Positions 1 to 5,174 of a stretch of DNA of 6,659 nucleotides are shown here, piece after piece; the stretch's first letter is position 1, and each line of letters starts with the position of its first letter. The position numbers and the translations under genes are program-made. The notes below the pieces were generated by a model. It had not been told where the DNA came from. It ran no database searches and saw only the letters and a list, made by a program, of their open reading frames with translations. Source of the DNA: an uncultured Clostridia bacterium (GTDB taxonomy: Bacteria > Bacillota > Clostridia > Oscillospirales > Oscillospiraceae); assembly GCA_945867445.1 (NCBI GenBank), contig CAMBID010000043.1, forward strand, positions 1-6,659, given 5' to 3'.

Positions 1-3
1 GTA

Positions 4-264
4 TTACCGCTTCCCGGAAGCCAGGGCGGCTTCCAGGCCCCGGGCCAGCTGGTCCGGGCAGGAGGTATCCTTGAAGCCGCAGCGGATGCCCCGCATACGG
101 CGGATGGCCTCCCGGGCGGGCATGCCCACCACCAGGCTGGAGATACCCTGCAGGTTGCCGGAGCAACCGCCCAGGACCTCCACCTTCTCAATGACGTCAT
201 TGTCATCCAGGGTGATCCGCATCTTCTTGGAACAGACCCCCTTGGGGGTGTAATCAAAGATCAT
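4..264 (-). CDS. TSCPD-domain four-cysteine small protein (TIGR03905-like)
   Basis: This 86-residue protein of unknown function carries the TSCPD signature (residues 67-71, in DTSCPDQLARGLE). Its four cysteines (C11, C34, C62, C69) match the uncharacterised family TIGR03905, named for four conserved cysteines. The TSCPD domain also occurs at the C-terminus of some class II ribonucleotide reductases, so metal binding by the cysteines is plausible but inferred. The protein is small and soluble, with no signal peptide or membrane segment. I chose the ATG at 264, which gives the family-like start MIFDYTPKGVCSKK. A GAGGA ribosome site lies at 273-277 with an 8-base spacer; an upstream in-frame start at 306 would add 14 unfamiliar residues and overlap the probable promoter. 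The stop codon TAA lies inside a GTATTAC heptamer at the window edge. The family call is firm; the function is unknown. Confidence 0.88.
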   Translation of the reverse strand: MIFDYTPKGVCSKKMRITLDDNDVIEKVEVLGGCSGNLQGISSLVVGMPAREAIRRMRGIRCGFKDTSCPDQLARGLEAALASGKR

Positions 265-272
265 GGTCCGTA

Positions 273-325
273 TCCTCGCTTTTCTGAATTTTCCCCAGCA
301 TAGCACAGCCGCCCCGGCTTGGCAA
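273..325 (-). promoter_or_regulatory. Probable sigma-A promoter and RBS of the TSCPD gene
   Basis: On the minus strand there is TTGCCA (320-325; five of six matches to TTGACA), a spacer of exactly 17 bases, and TATGCT (297-302), preceded by TGC, an extended -10. The start of transcription would fall near 290, giving a leader of about 26 bases that contains the GAGGA ribosome site at 273-277. This suggests that the TSCPD gene can be transcribed independently of the glycosyltransferase 66 bases upstream. It rests on pattern matching only. Confidence 0.5.
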
Positions 326-330
326 GCCCC

Positions 331-1155
331 TCAGAGCCGTCCGGAGCGCTCCAGCTGCTGATAGTGCTGGTAGAGGACGCCGAAGCGGTAGGGATACCGG
401 GGCTTCCAGGGCTTGGCGGAGCCGCAGAAGTGCAGCACGGCGGTATGGGCCATGACCCAGTCCGTGTCGGCGGCCCCGCCGCTGCGGAGGAGGTAGCTGC
501 TGTAGCGCCGGGCGTCGTAGTTCCAGACAGCGTCATCAATCTCGTAAATGTCCCCGCCGCAGAGACTGTTCAGCACATCCTGGTCCGGCAGGAGGAGCTT
601 TTCCGGGTGCTCCCGGACGAAGCGGAAGATATCCTCCGGCCGGACGCGCTGCCGGGCAAGCGTCAGGTCGATCCGCAGAACGCCGGAGTTGAAGTACTTC
701 CCCTCCGTCCCCAGGCGAATACGGTTGATGCCATTGGCAAGCTCCGTCTTGCCGGTGTGGGCCGCGGCGGCGAAGACCTTATCCCCGCAATCCAGGTCCC
801 AGAGGGGCGTCACCGGGTTGATGATGAGGATGTCCGGGTCCAGGTAAAGGACGGTTTTCACCTCCGGGGGCAAAATCTCCCCCGCCAGGAGCCGGTAGTA
901 CATCTCCTGGGGATAGCGCTTCGTCACCGGGGCGTCCGCGAAGAGGCCCTCCGGCGCCCGGCGGGGCGCCAACTCACAGCCCCGCGACGCAAGCCAGCGG
1001 GAAAGGCACCGCAGCGCCTCCTCCGGCATGCGGCGGTAGACAAGATGTACCCGGTACTGCCCGGGACTGTTTTGCAGCAGAGATCCCAGCATCACCCGGA
1101 GGTGGGGGAGGTAGTTTTCGTCCAGGGTAACCAGCAGTTCCATGGGAGAGGACAT
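331..1155 (-). CDS. Glycosyltransferase family 8 (galactosyl/glucosyltransferase-like)
   Basis: This 274-residue enzyme probably transfers a sugar from a UDP- or ADP-sugar donor onto a glycan or lipid in the cytoplasm. It has the GT-A hallmarks of family GT8. The N-terminal strand MELLVTLDENYLPHLRVML (residues 5-23) starts the nucleotide-binding fold. The metal-binding DxD motif is DPD at 106-108, in YLDPDILI. YFNSGVLRIDL (154-164) and PDQDVLN (190-196) are typical conserved blocks. The C-terminal HFCGSAKPW (242-250) matches the family's HxxGxxKPW motif, which contacts the donor phosphates. There is no membrane segment. I chose the ATG at 1155 because AAAGGAG (1163-1169) sits 7 bases upstream; a TTG at 1188 would overlap the recG stop. 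It follows recG by 29 bases and is probably cotranscribed. The acceptor cannot be told from the sequence. Confidence 0.9.
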   Translation of the reverse strand: MSSPMELLVTLDENYLPHLRVMLGSLLQNSPGQYRVHLVYRRMPEEALRCLSRWLASRGCELAPRRAPEGLFADAPVTKRYPQEMYYRLLAGEILPPEVKTVLYLDPDILIINPVTPLWDLDCGDKVFAAAAHTGKTELANGINRIRLGTEGKYFNSGVLRIDLTLARQRVRPEDIFRFVREHPEKLLLPDQDVLNSLCGGDIYEIDDAVWNYDARRYSSYLLRSGGAADTDWVMAHTAVLHFCGSAKPWKPRYPYRFGVLYQHYQQLERSGRL

Positions 1156-1184
1156 GGCGATGCTCCTTTCTTCTTCCTGGGATG

Positions 1185-3233
1185 TCAATTCAATGTCTCT
1201 GCGTTCCGGGCGAAGAGCTCCGCCACCCGGGCCCGCAGGGCCAAGGATCGGGAGAGCTCGGGGTCTTGGGAGAGCAGCCGCTCCGCCGACTTCTGGGCGG
1301 ACTGCAGAAGCTGAGCGTCACAGCCGAGATCCGCCACCCGCAGTCCCGGCAGTCCGTGCTGCCGGACGCCGAAGAAGTCCCCCGGCCCCCGGAGGCGCAG
1401 GTCCTCCTCCGCCAGGCGGAAGCCGTCGTTGGTTTTCGTGAGGATCTTCAGCCGCTGCCGGGCCTCCTCATTCCGGTTGTCGGAGATGAGGATGCAGTAG
1501 CTCCGGTGCCTGCCCCGGCCTACCCGGCCCCGGAGCTGGTGAAGCTGGGAGAGGCCGAAACGCTCCGCGTTCTCCACCACCATAACGGCGGCGTTGGGCA
1601 CATCCACCCCTACCTCGATGACGGTGGTGGAGACCAGAATGTCCGTCTCCCCCGCGGCAAAGGCCGCCATGACGGCCTCCTTCTCTTTCGGCTTCATCTT
1701 CCCGTGGGCGAAGGCCACCCGCAGGTTCGGGAAGATCTCTTCCTGGAGCTGCCGGGCATACTCCTTCACGGCCTTGGCGTCGTCGCTTACCTCCTCGCCG
1801 CTCTCCACCATGGGGCAGACGATGTAGGCTTGACGGCCCTGGGCGATGTGTTTGCGGAGAAAGGCGTAAATCCGGGGCCGGTAGCTGCCGGGGACCGCGA
1901 AGGTCTCAACGGGCTGGCGGCCCGGGGGCAGTTCGTCGATGAGGGAGACGTCCAGGTCCCCGTAGAGGATCAGGGCCAGGGTCCGGGGGATGGGCGTCGC
2001 GGACATGACCAGAGTATGGGGATGGAGCCCCTTCTCTGCCAGGGCCGCCCGCTGGGCGACACCGAAGCGGTGCTGCTCATCCGTCACCACGAGCCCCAGA
2101 TCCCGGAAGCTGACGCTCCCCGTGATCAGGGCGTGGGTGCCGATGGCAAGGTCGATGCTACCCTCCGCCAGGGCCGCCCCGGTCTCCCGTTTGGCCTTGG
2201 CGCCGGTGGAACCCGTCAGCAATGCGCAGCGGAGGCCTAACGGTTCAAGAAGGGGAGCCAGGGTCTCATAGTGCTGCCGGGCCAGGATCTCCGTAGGGGC
2301 CATCAGGGCCGCCTGACGGCCGTTTTTCGCCGCGAAATAGACGCAGGCGGCGGCCACCATGGTCTTGCCGGAGCCCACGTCTCCCTGGCAGAGCCGGTTC
2401 ATGGGGATCCCTGCGCGCATATCGGAGAGAGCCTCCTCAATGCAGCGGCGCTGGGCGCCGGTGAGAGAGAACGGCAGGGCTCCATAAAAGGGCGCCATGT
2501 CCACATCCCGGAAGGGGGCCACCCGGTCCGCGCTCCGCCGGGACCGGAGCCCGGCAAGCCCTAACGCAAAGAGGAAGAGCTCCTCAAAGGCCAGCCGCCG
2601 CCGGGCAAGAGCGAGCGCCTCGTCCCCCTCCGGAAAGTGGATATTCTCCACGGCGTAAGCAGCGGAGCAGAGCGCGTTCTCCCGGCGAATGTCGGCGGGC
2701 AGCAGCTCCGGCACGGCGTCGCCGCAGACATCCAGGGCCAGACGGATGATCCGGGACAGAAAGAGCTGGCTGAGCCCTGCGGTCAACGGGTAGACCGGTA
2801 CGATGCGGCCCGTCCGCTCCCCCAGGCCCTCCTGCTCCACGATGGGGCTGGCCATGGATTTCCGAAGGAGCGTCCCCTCCGCCTTGCCGTAGAAGAGATA
2901 GGTCTGCCCCACCTGCAGGCTGGTCTTGAGCCAGCTCTGGTTGAAGAAGGTGAGGTCCAGCACCCCGGTCTCGTCCACCGCCCGGACCTTCACAAGGTCC
3001 ATGCCCTTGCGGATGTGGGCAAGGGTGGGGGCGGAGGCGATCATTGCGGAGACGCATACGCTCTCCCCGGGGATGAGCTCCCCGATCTTTTTTGTCTCCC
3101 GCCGGTCATCGTAGGTCCGGGGGTAGAAGCGCAGCAGATCCCCCAGCGTCCGGATGCCCAGCTTCTCCAGGGCCCTGGCCTTCTGGGGCCCCACGCCCCG
3201 CAGGGCCGTCACCGGGCTTGTCAGCGTCTCCAT
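1185..3233 (-). CDS. recG: ATP-dependent DNA helicase RecG
   Basis: RecG is a monomeric superfamily 2 helicase that drives back stalled replication forks and branch-migrates Holliday junctions. The 682 residues are full length for the family. Domains in order are: a helix-hairpin-helix-like start (GVGPQKARALEKLG, residues 13-26); an OB-fold wedge domain at roughly 50-150; Walker A GDVGSGKT (284-291); motif II DEQH (385-388); motif III SATPIPRT (411-418); motif V region STTVIEVGVDVPNA (535-548); and motif VI HQLRGRVGRG (565-574). The C-terminal translocation element includes LRLRGPGDFFGVRQHG (612-627). All catalytic residues I can check are intact. The ATG at 3233 has AAGGGAGG at 3240-3247 with a 6-base spacer. 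It is divergent from the sigma-factor operon across a 414-base region of hairpins, and the glycosyltransferase gene follows 29 bases downstream. Confidence 0.98.
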   Translation of the reverse strand: METLTSPVTALRGVGPQKARALEKLGIRTLGDLLRFYPRTYDDRRETKKIGELIPGESVCVSAMIASAPTLAHIRKGMDLVKVRAVDETGVLDLTFFNQSWLKTSLQVGQTYLFYGKAEGTLLRKSMASPIVEQEGLGERTGRIVPVYPLTAGLSQLFLSRIIRLALDVCGDAVPELLPADIRRENALCSAAYAVENIHFPEGDEALALARRRLAFEELFLFALGLAGLRSRRSADRVAPFRDVDMAPFYGALPFSLTGAQRRCIEEALSDMRAGIPMNRLCQGDVGSGKTMVAAACVYFAAKNGRQAALMAPTEILARQHYETLAPLLEPLGLRCALLTGSTGAKAKRETGAALAEGSIDLAIGTHALITGSVSFRDLGLVVTDEQHRFGVAQRAALAEKGLHPHTLVMSATPIPRTLALILYGDLDVSLIDELPPGRQPVETFAVPGSYRPRIYAFLRKHIAQGRQAYIVCPMVESGEEVSDDAKAVKEYARQLQEEIFPNLRVAFAHGKMKPKEKEAVMAAFAAGETDILVSTTVIEVGVDVPNAAVMVVENAERFGLSQLHQLRGRVGRGRHRSYCILISDNRNEEARQRLKILTKTNDGFRLAEEDLRLRGPGDFFGVRQHGLPGLRVADLGCDAQLLQSAQKSAERLLSQDPELSRSLALRARVAELFARNAETLN

Positions 3234-3313
3234 GCCGTGCCTCCCTTCTCAAAACCGGGGTCTTCCCTCCGGGCCGCCCCTGTGGTAAACTATTCCCAGT
3301 ATTATGCTGTGCG

Positions 3314-3372
3314 CGGAACAAAGCCGCATGCCTTGAAAGCGCCGGCTTTCCAGGCGGATTGTCTTTGTTCCG
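3314..3372. repeat. Nested inverted repeat, hairpin 1 of tract 1
   Basis: The outer arms CGGAACAAAG (3314-3323) and CTTTGTTCCG (3363-3372) are perfect 10-base inverted repeats. Inside them, GCCTTGAAAGC (3330-3340) and GCTTTCCAGGC (3345-3355) pair with one mismatch around a 4-base loop. The result is a long stem with an internal bulge. Confidence 0.75.
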
Positions 3373-3414
3373 GTGCAAGGTTTTTTGGGGGAAGATCCCC
3401 GAAACCCTTGCACC
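3372..3414. repeat. Long hairpin 2 of tract 1
   Basis: The arms GGTGCAAGG (3372-3380) and CCTTGCACC (3406-3414) pair perfectly. The stem continues after a small internal loop through TTTTGGGG (3383-3390) against CCCCGAAA (3397-3404), with one G-U pair, closing on a 6-base loop. Four T's follow on the plus strand (3415-3418), so it could terminate rightward transcription, but no rightward gene lies upstream of it. Confidence 0.7.
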
Positions 3415-3421
3415 TTTTGCT

Positions 3422-3439
3422 GGTGCGCCGCAGCGCGCC
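3422..3439. repeat. Short GC hairpin 3 of tract 1
   Basis: GGTGCGC (3422-3428) pairs with GCGCGCC (3433-3439), with one G-U pair, around a CGCA loop. Its core GCGCCGCAG (3425-3433) recurs exactly in tract 2 at 5057-5065, also as the core of a hairpin. Confidence 0.55.
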
Positions 3440-3508
3440 GGTGAAAATACGCATCGCAATGATATCTGAATGCAGGCAATATGAGAGAATCGCGCTTTTA
3501 CCCGCATT

Positions 3509-3551
3509 GTGCGGCAGCAGCCGCACGAAGAAACCGCAAAGCGGTTTCTTC
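3509..3551. repeat. Abutting hairpins 4 and 5 of tract 1
   Basis: GTGCGGC (3509-3515) and GCCGCAC (3520-3526) form a perfect 7-base stem with loop AGCA. Immediately next, GAAGAAACCGC (3527-3537) and GCGGTTTCTTC (3541-3551) form a perfect 11-base stem with loop AAA. There is no spacer between the two. On the minus strand no T-run follows, so these are not ordinary terminators. Confidence 0.8.
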
Positions 3552-3561
3552 CGCAGACAGT

Positions 3562-3590
3562 ATTATACTCCCAGGCGGGAAATTTGAAAA
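3562..3590 (-). promoter_or_regulatory. Candidate sigma-A promoter for recG with long leader
   Basis: On the minus strand TTTTCA (3585-3590; four of six matches to the -35 consensus) lies exactly 17 bases from a perfect TATAAT (3562-3567). Transcription would start near 3555, right at the edge of hairpin 5, and give recG a leader of about 320 bases that contains the whole hairpin tract. The -35 box is 6 bases from the -35 box of the ECF promoter on the other strand, so the two promoters would be back to back. The TATAAT overlaps the GTATTA border repeat, so it may be a by-product of that repeat. Confidence 0.4.
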
Positions 3591-3596
3591 GAAATT

Positions 3597-3622
3597 TGTA
3601 ACAAAAGCCGCCGCCGGGCGTC
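3597..3622 (+). promoter_or_regulatory. ECF sigma-type promoter (TGTAAC-N16-CGTC), probable autoregulation
   Basis: TGTAAC (3597-3602) and CGTC (3619-3622) are separated by exactly 16 bases. This matches the known promoter form of Firmicutes ECF sigma factors such as the SigX/SigV/SigM group, where the sigma factor transcribes its own operon. Transcription would start around 3629-3631, leaving a short leader with the AAAGGGGG ribosome site at 3633-3640. The direct match to an ECF consensus just upstream of an ECF gene makes autoregulation the natural inference. Confidence 0.8.
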
Positions 3623-3647
3623 AGAAAGGCGGAAAGGGGGAAGCGCT

Positions 3648-4118
3648 TTGCCGGATTTCACCGAGGTCTACCGGGAATATTTCGCCGGGGTCTACCGCTA
3701 TGCCCTGGCCCTCTGCGGCGATCCCTCCCTGGCGGAGGAGATCACCCAGGAGACCTTCTTCCGCAGTCTGGACGCCATTGCCGGCTTCCGGGGGGACTGC
3801 CCCCTCTCCGCCTGGCTCTGCCGCATTGCCCGGAACTGCTGGCTGGATCACTGCCGGGAGCGGCGGCATCTCGCCCCGGAGAGGGAGCCGGAGGCTCATG
3901 CCCCCGGCACGGAGGAAGCCTTCCTCCGCCGGGAGGAGGCCAGGCGGGCACTGGCCGGCATCGGCCGCCTGCCGGAGCCCTACGGGGAGGTCCTGCGGCT
4001 CCGGGCCCTGGGGGGCCTCAGCTTCCGGGACATCGGGGCAGCATACGGGAAAACCGAGACCTGGGCCAGGGTCACCTGCTTCCGGGCCCGGCAGCGACTG
4101 AAGGAGGAGATGGAATGA
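3648..4118 (+). CDS. ECF-family RNA polymerase sigma factor (sigma-70 group 4)
   Basis: This 156-residue sigma factor has the two-domain ECF layout. Sigma region 2 covers about residues 5-75, with AEEITQETFFRSL (29-41) for core binding and the -10-reading segment WLCRIARNCWLDHCRE (56-71). An acidic and charged linker follows. Sigma region 4 covers about 100-152, with the helix-turn-helix GLSFRDIGAAYGKTETWARV (123-142). It lacks regions 1 and 3, as the family does. It would redirect polymerase to TGTAAC/CGTC promoters when released by its anti-sigma partner. The start is a TTG at 3648 with AAAGGGGG 7 bases upstream (3633-3640); no better ATG is present. The stop overlaps the anti-sigma start as ATGA, so the two are translationally coupled. 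The regulon and inducing signal are unknown. Confidence 0.94.
   Translation: MPDFTEVYREYFAGVYRYALALCGDPSLAEEITQETFFRSLDAIAGFRGDCPLSAWLCRIARNCWLDHCRERRHLAPEREPEAHAPGTEEAFLRREEARRALAGIGRLPEPYGEVLRLRALGGLSFRDIGAAYGKTETWARVTCFRARQRLKEEME
4101..4107 (+). promoter_or_regulatory. Strong ribosome binding site of the anti-sigma gene inside the sigma-factor gene
   Basis: AAGGAGG, a full match to the anti-Shine-Dalgarno sequence, lies within the last codons of the sigma-factor gene, 7 bases before the ATG at 4115. It fixes that start and, with the ATGA overlap, suggests coupled and efficient production of the inhibitor relative to the TTG-started sigma factor. Confidence 0.85.
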
Positions 4119-4951
4119 ACTGCGAGATCGTGCGGGACCTGCTGCCCCTCTATGAGGACGGCCTCTGCTCGGAGGAGAGCCGGAAGGCTGTGGAGGAACA
4201 CCTGAAAACCTGCGAAGCCTGCCGGGAGGCGCTCTCGGCGGCGAAGGCAGATCCCATCCCGGCGGAAGCGCCGGAGGATTCCTGTGCGGCGGAGGCCGAT
4301 GTGCTCCGGGGCATCTCCAAAGAGTGGCGGAAGCGGAAGCGCCGCGCCCTTTGGAAGGGCACCCTGTTGGCCGCGGCGCTGCTGCTGGGCCTTGCGCTGC
4401 TGGCCCGGCCCGCGCTGATGCTCTTCCTTCAGACCGGCGCCATGGGCACGGAGACGGACATGGCCGGGGATCTCCTCTGCGGCTATAACCGCCTGACGGG
4501 GGAGGCCTTCGCCGCCAGCTACCGCTGGGACGGCAGCGAGGAGACCATGGACTTCACCGTGCCGGACACCGTCTTCGGCTACCGTGTCACCGCCCTGGGG
4601 GGCTATGTGGGCCGGGGGGCGCCTTACGCCTTCTGCGTGCAGCTTCCGGAGACCCTGGGCCATCCCCGGGAGAGCTTTGGAGAGGAGCTCTGGGAGGATG
4701 CGCTGGAGAGGTACCCCAATGCATATGTGGTAGAGCTGCCCTTCACCGTGCATATCGGGCGGGAACTGGAAGCAGTGGAAGGCGTCGCCTTTGACAGCTT
4801 CTATGGCTTTTCCCCTGACGGGCAGGAAGTCCTCTGGCATGTGATCCTCACCGTGGACTGCGACCCGGAGAACAAGACCTTCTACTCCGAAAACGGCATC
4901 CTCTACGACCGCAAGACCGGCGAAGCCATCCTTGGCACAGCGGAGCCATAA
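4115..4951 (+). CDS. Membrane-anchored zinc-finger anti-sigma factor (zf-HC2 type)
   Basis: The 278-residue product most likely holds the adjacent ECF sigma factor inactive at the membrane. The cytoplasmic N-terminus has the zinc anti-sigma pattern C3 ... H29-x3-C33-x2-C36 (HLKTCEACRE). A basic patch, KRKRR (73-77), precedes one hydrophobic span at about 82-105, placing the remaining 170 residues outside the cell. That outer part has no domain I can name firmly. The segment DFTVPDTVFGYRVTALGG (146-163), and a later LPETLG, resemble a degenerate BspA-type leucine-rich repeat. It contains only a few cysteines (C122, C174, C249). It overlaps the sigma-factor gene by four bases and is followed by a strong terminator, so the operon has two genes. 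Regulated proteolysis is the usual release mechanism, but the sequence does not show it. Confidence 0.88.
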   Translation: MNCEIVRDLLPLYEDGLCSEESRKAVEEHLKTCEACREALSAAKADPIPAEAPEDSCAAEADVLRGISKEWRKRKRRALWKGTLLAAALLLGLALLARPALMLFLQTGAMGTETDMAGDLLCGYNRLTGEAFAASYRWDGSEETMDFTVPDTVFGYRVTALGGYVGRGAPYAFCVQLPETLGHPRESFGEELWEDALERYPNAYVVELPFTVHIGRELEAVEGVAFDSFYGFSPDGQEVLWHVILTVDCDPENKTFYSENGILYDRKTGEAILGTAEP

Positions 4952-4957
4952 ATCATA

Positions 4958-4986
4958 AAAGCCGCCCTTGCGGGCGGCTTTCCTTT
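4958..4986 (+). terminator. Rho-independent terminator, probably bidirectional
   Basis: A perfect 10-base stem, AAAGCCGCCC (4958-4967) against GGGCGGCTTT (4972-4981), with a TTGC loop, is followed by TTTCCTTT on the plus strand, 6 bases after the anti-sigma stop. On the minus strand the stem is followed by TTTTATGATTTAT, so it can also end leftward transcripts coming from the thyA-DHFR operon. Confidence 0.87.
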
Positions 4987-5023
4987 ATACTATCTTATTT
5001 TAATGGGAGAGTCGTATTATACT

Positions 5024-5079
5024 AGTTCTTGATAAAAAGCTTTAAAGCTTTTTATAGCGCCGCAGGCGCGTCAAGAACT
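5024..5079. repeat. Compound palindrome, three-way-junction shape
   Basis: The outer arms AGTTCTTGA (5024-5032) and TCAAGAACT (5071-5079) are perfect inverted repeats. Between them are two further hairpins: a perfect 24-base palindrome (5032-5055, centre GCTTTAAAGC) and GCGCC-GCA-GGCGC (5057-5069). A single strand could fold into a three-way junction. Confidence 0.75.
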
Positions 5080-5089
5080 TATGAGACGG

Positions 5090-5114
5090 CTTTTGCGGCA
5101 GACTGCCGCAAAAG
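5090..5114. repeat. Perfect 25-base palindrome with 1-base centre
   Basis: CTTTTGCGGCAG (5090-5101) and CTGCCGCAAAAG (5103-5114) are exact reverse complements around a single A. TGCGGCAG (5094-5101) also occurs in hairpin 4 of tract 1 at 3510-3517. Confidence 0.85.
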
Positions 5115-5135
5115 GGCGACGCTGACAGCGGCGCC
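5115..5135. repeat. GC-rich palindrome
   Basis: GGCG (5115-5118) with CGCC (5132-5135) and CGCTG (5120-5124) with CAGCG (5126-5130) pair around a central A, with one A/G mismatch. It begins at the base after the previous palindrome and ends at the base before the next. Confidence 0.65.
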
Positions 5136-5168
5136 TTCTTGATAAAAATCAAAGATTTTTATCAAGAA
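5136..5168. repeat. Perfect 15-base-stem AT-rich hairpin downstream of the DHFR gene
   Basis: TTCTTGATAAAAATC (5136-5150) and GATTTTTATCAAGAA (5154-5168) pair perfectly around an AAA loop, six bases from the DHFR stop codon. It is in the right place to protect or end the leftward transcript, but GGCGCC rather than a T-run follows on the minus strand, so it is not a standard terminator. The arm also matches 5026-5038. Confidence 0.85.
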
Positions 5169-5174
5169 AGAGTA

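Larger units (their letters stand above)
3297..3566. repeat. Palindromic intergenic tract 1 (five hairpins bordered by CAGTATTAT direct repeats)
   Basis: This stretch fills most of the 414-base gap between recG and the sigma-factor gene and holds no believable gene. A perfect 9-base direct repeat, CAGTATTAT, borders it (3297-3305 and 3558-3566). Inside are five inverted repeats, listed separately, at 3314-3372, 3372-3414, 3422-3439, 3509-3526 and 3527-3551. The first two share a base and the last two abut without a gap. The stretch 3440-3508 between hairpins has no strong pairing that I can see. If recG is transcribed from the promoter suggested at 3562-3590, nearly all of the tract becomes recG leader RNA. 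The repeats are read directly; the idea of one defined element is inference. Confidence 0.6.

Noticed and set aside
316..328. GGCTT-GGC-AAGCC hairpin after the glycosyltransferase gene as a terminator
   Set aside because: The stem is only 5 bases with no T-run on the minus strand, and it overlaps a better-supported promoter.
319..1314. 331-codon open frame on the plus strand opposite the glycosyltransferase
   Set aside because: It is antisense to a gene with clear GT8 motifs, runs across a gene boundary into recG, and has no recognisable domain.
1182..2240. 352-codon open frame on the plus strand inside recG
   Set aside because: It is the antisense shadow of recG, which has every helicase motif intact; the translation is low-complexity and rich in G, P and V.
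3301..3306. CATAAT on the minus strand as a closer recG -10 box
   Set aside because: No -35-like hexamer occurs at 15-18 bases and there is no extended TGN; it is part of the CAGTATTAT border repeat.
3302..3526. Small open frames on both strands within the recG/sigma-factor gap
   Set aside because: They are composed of hairpin arms, have no good ribosome site, and translate to compositionally odd peptides.
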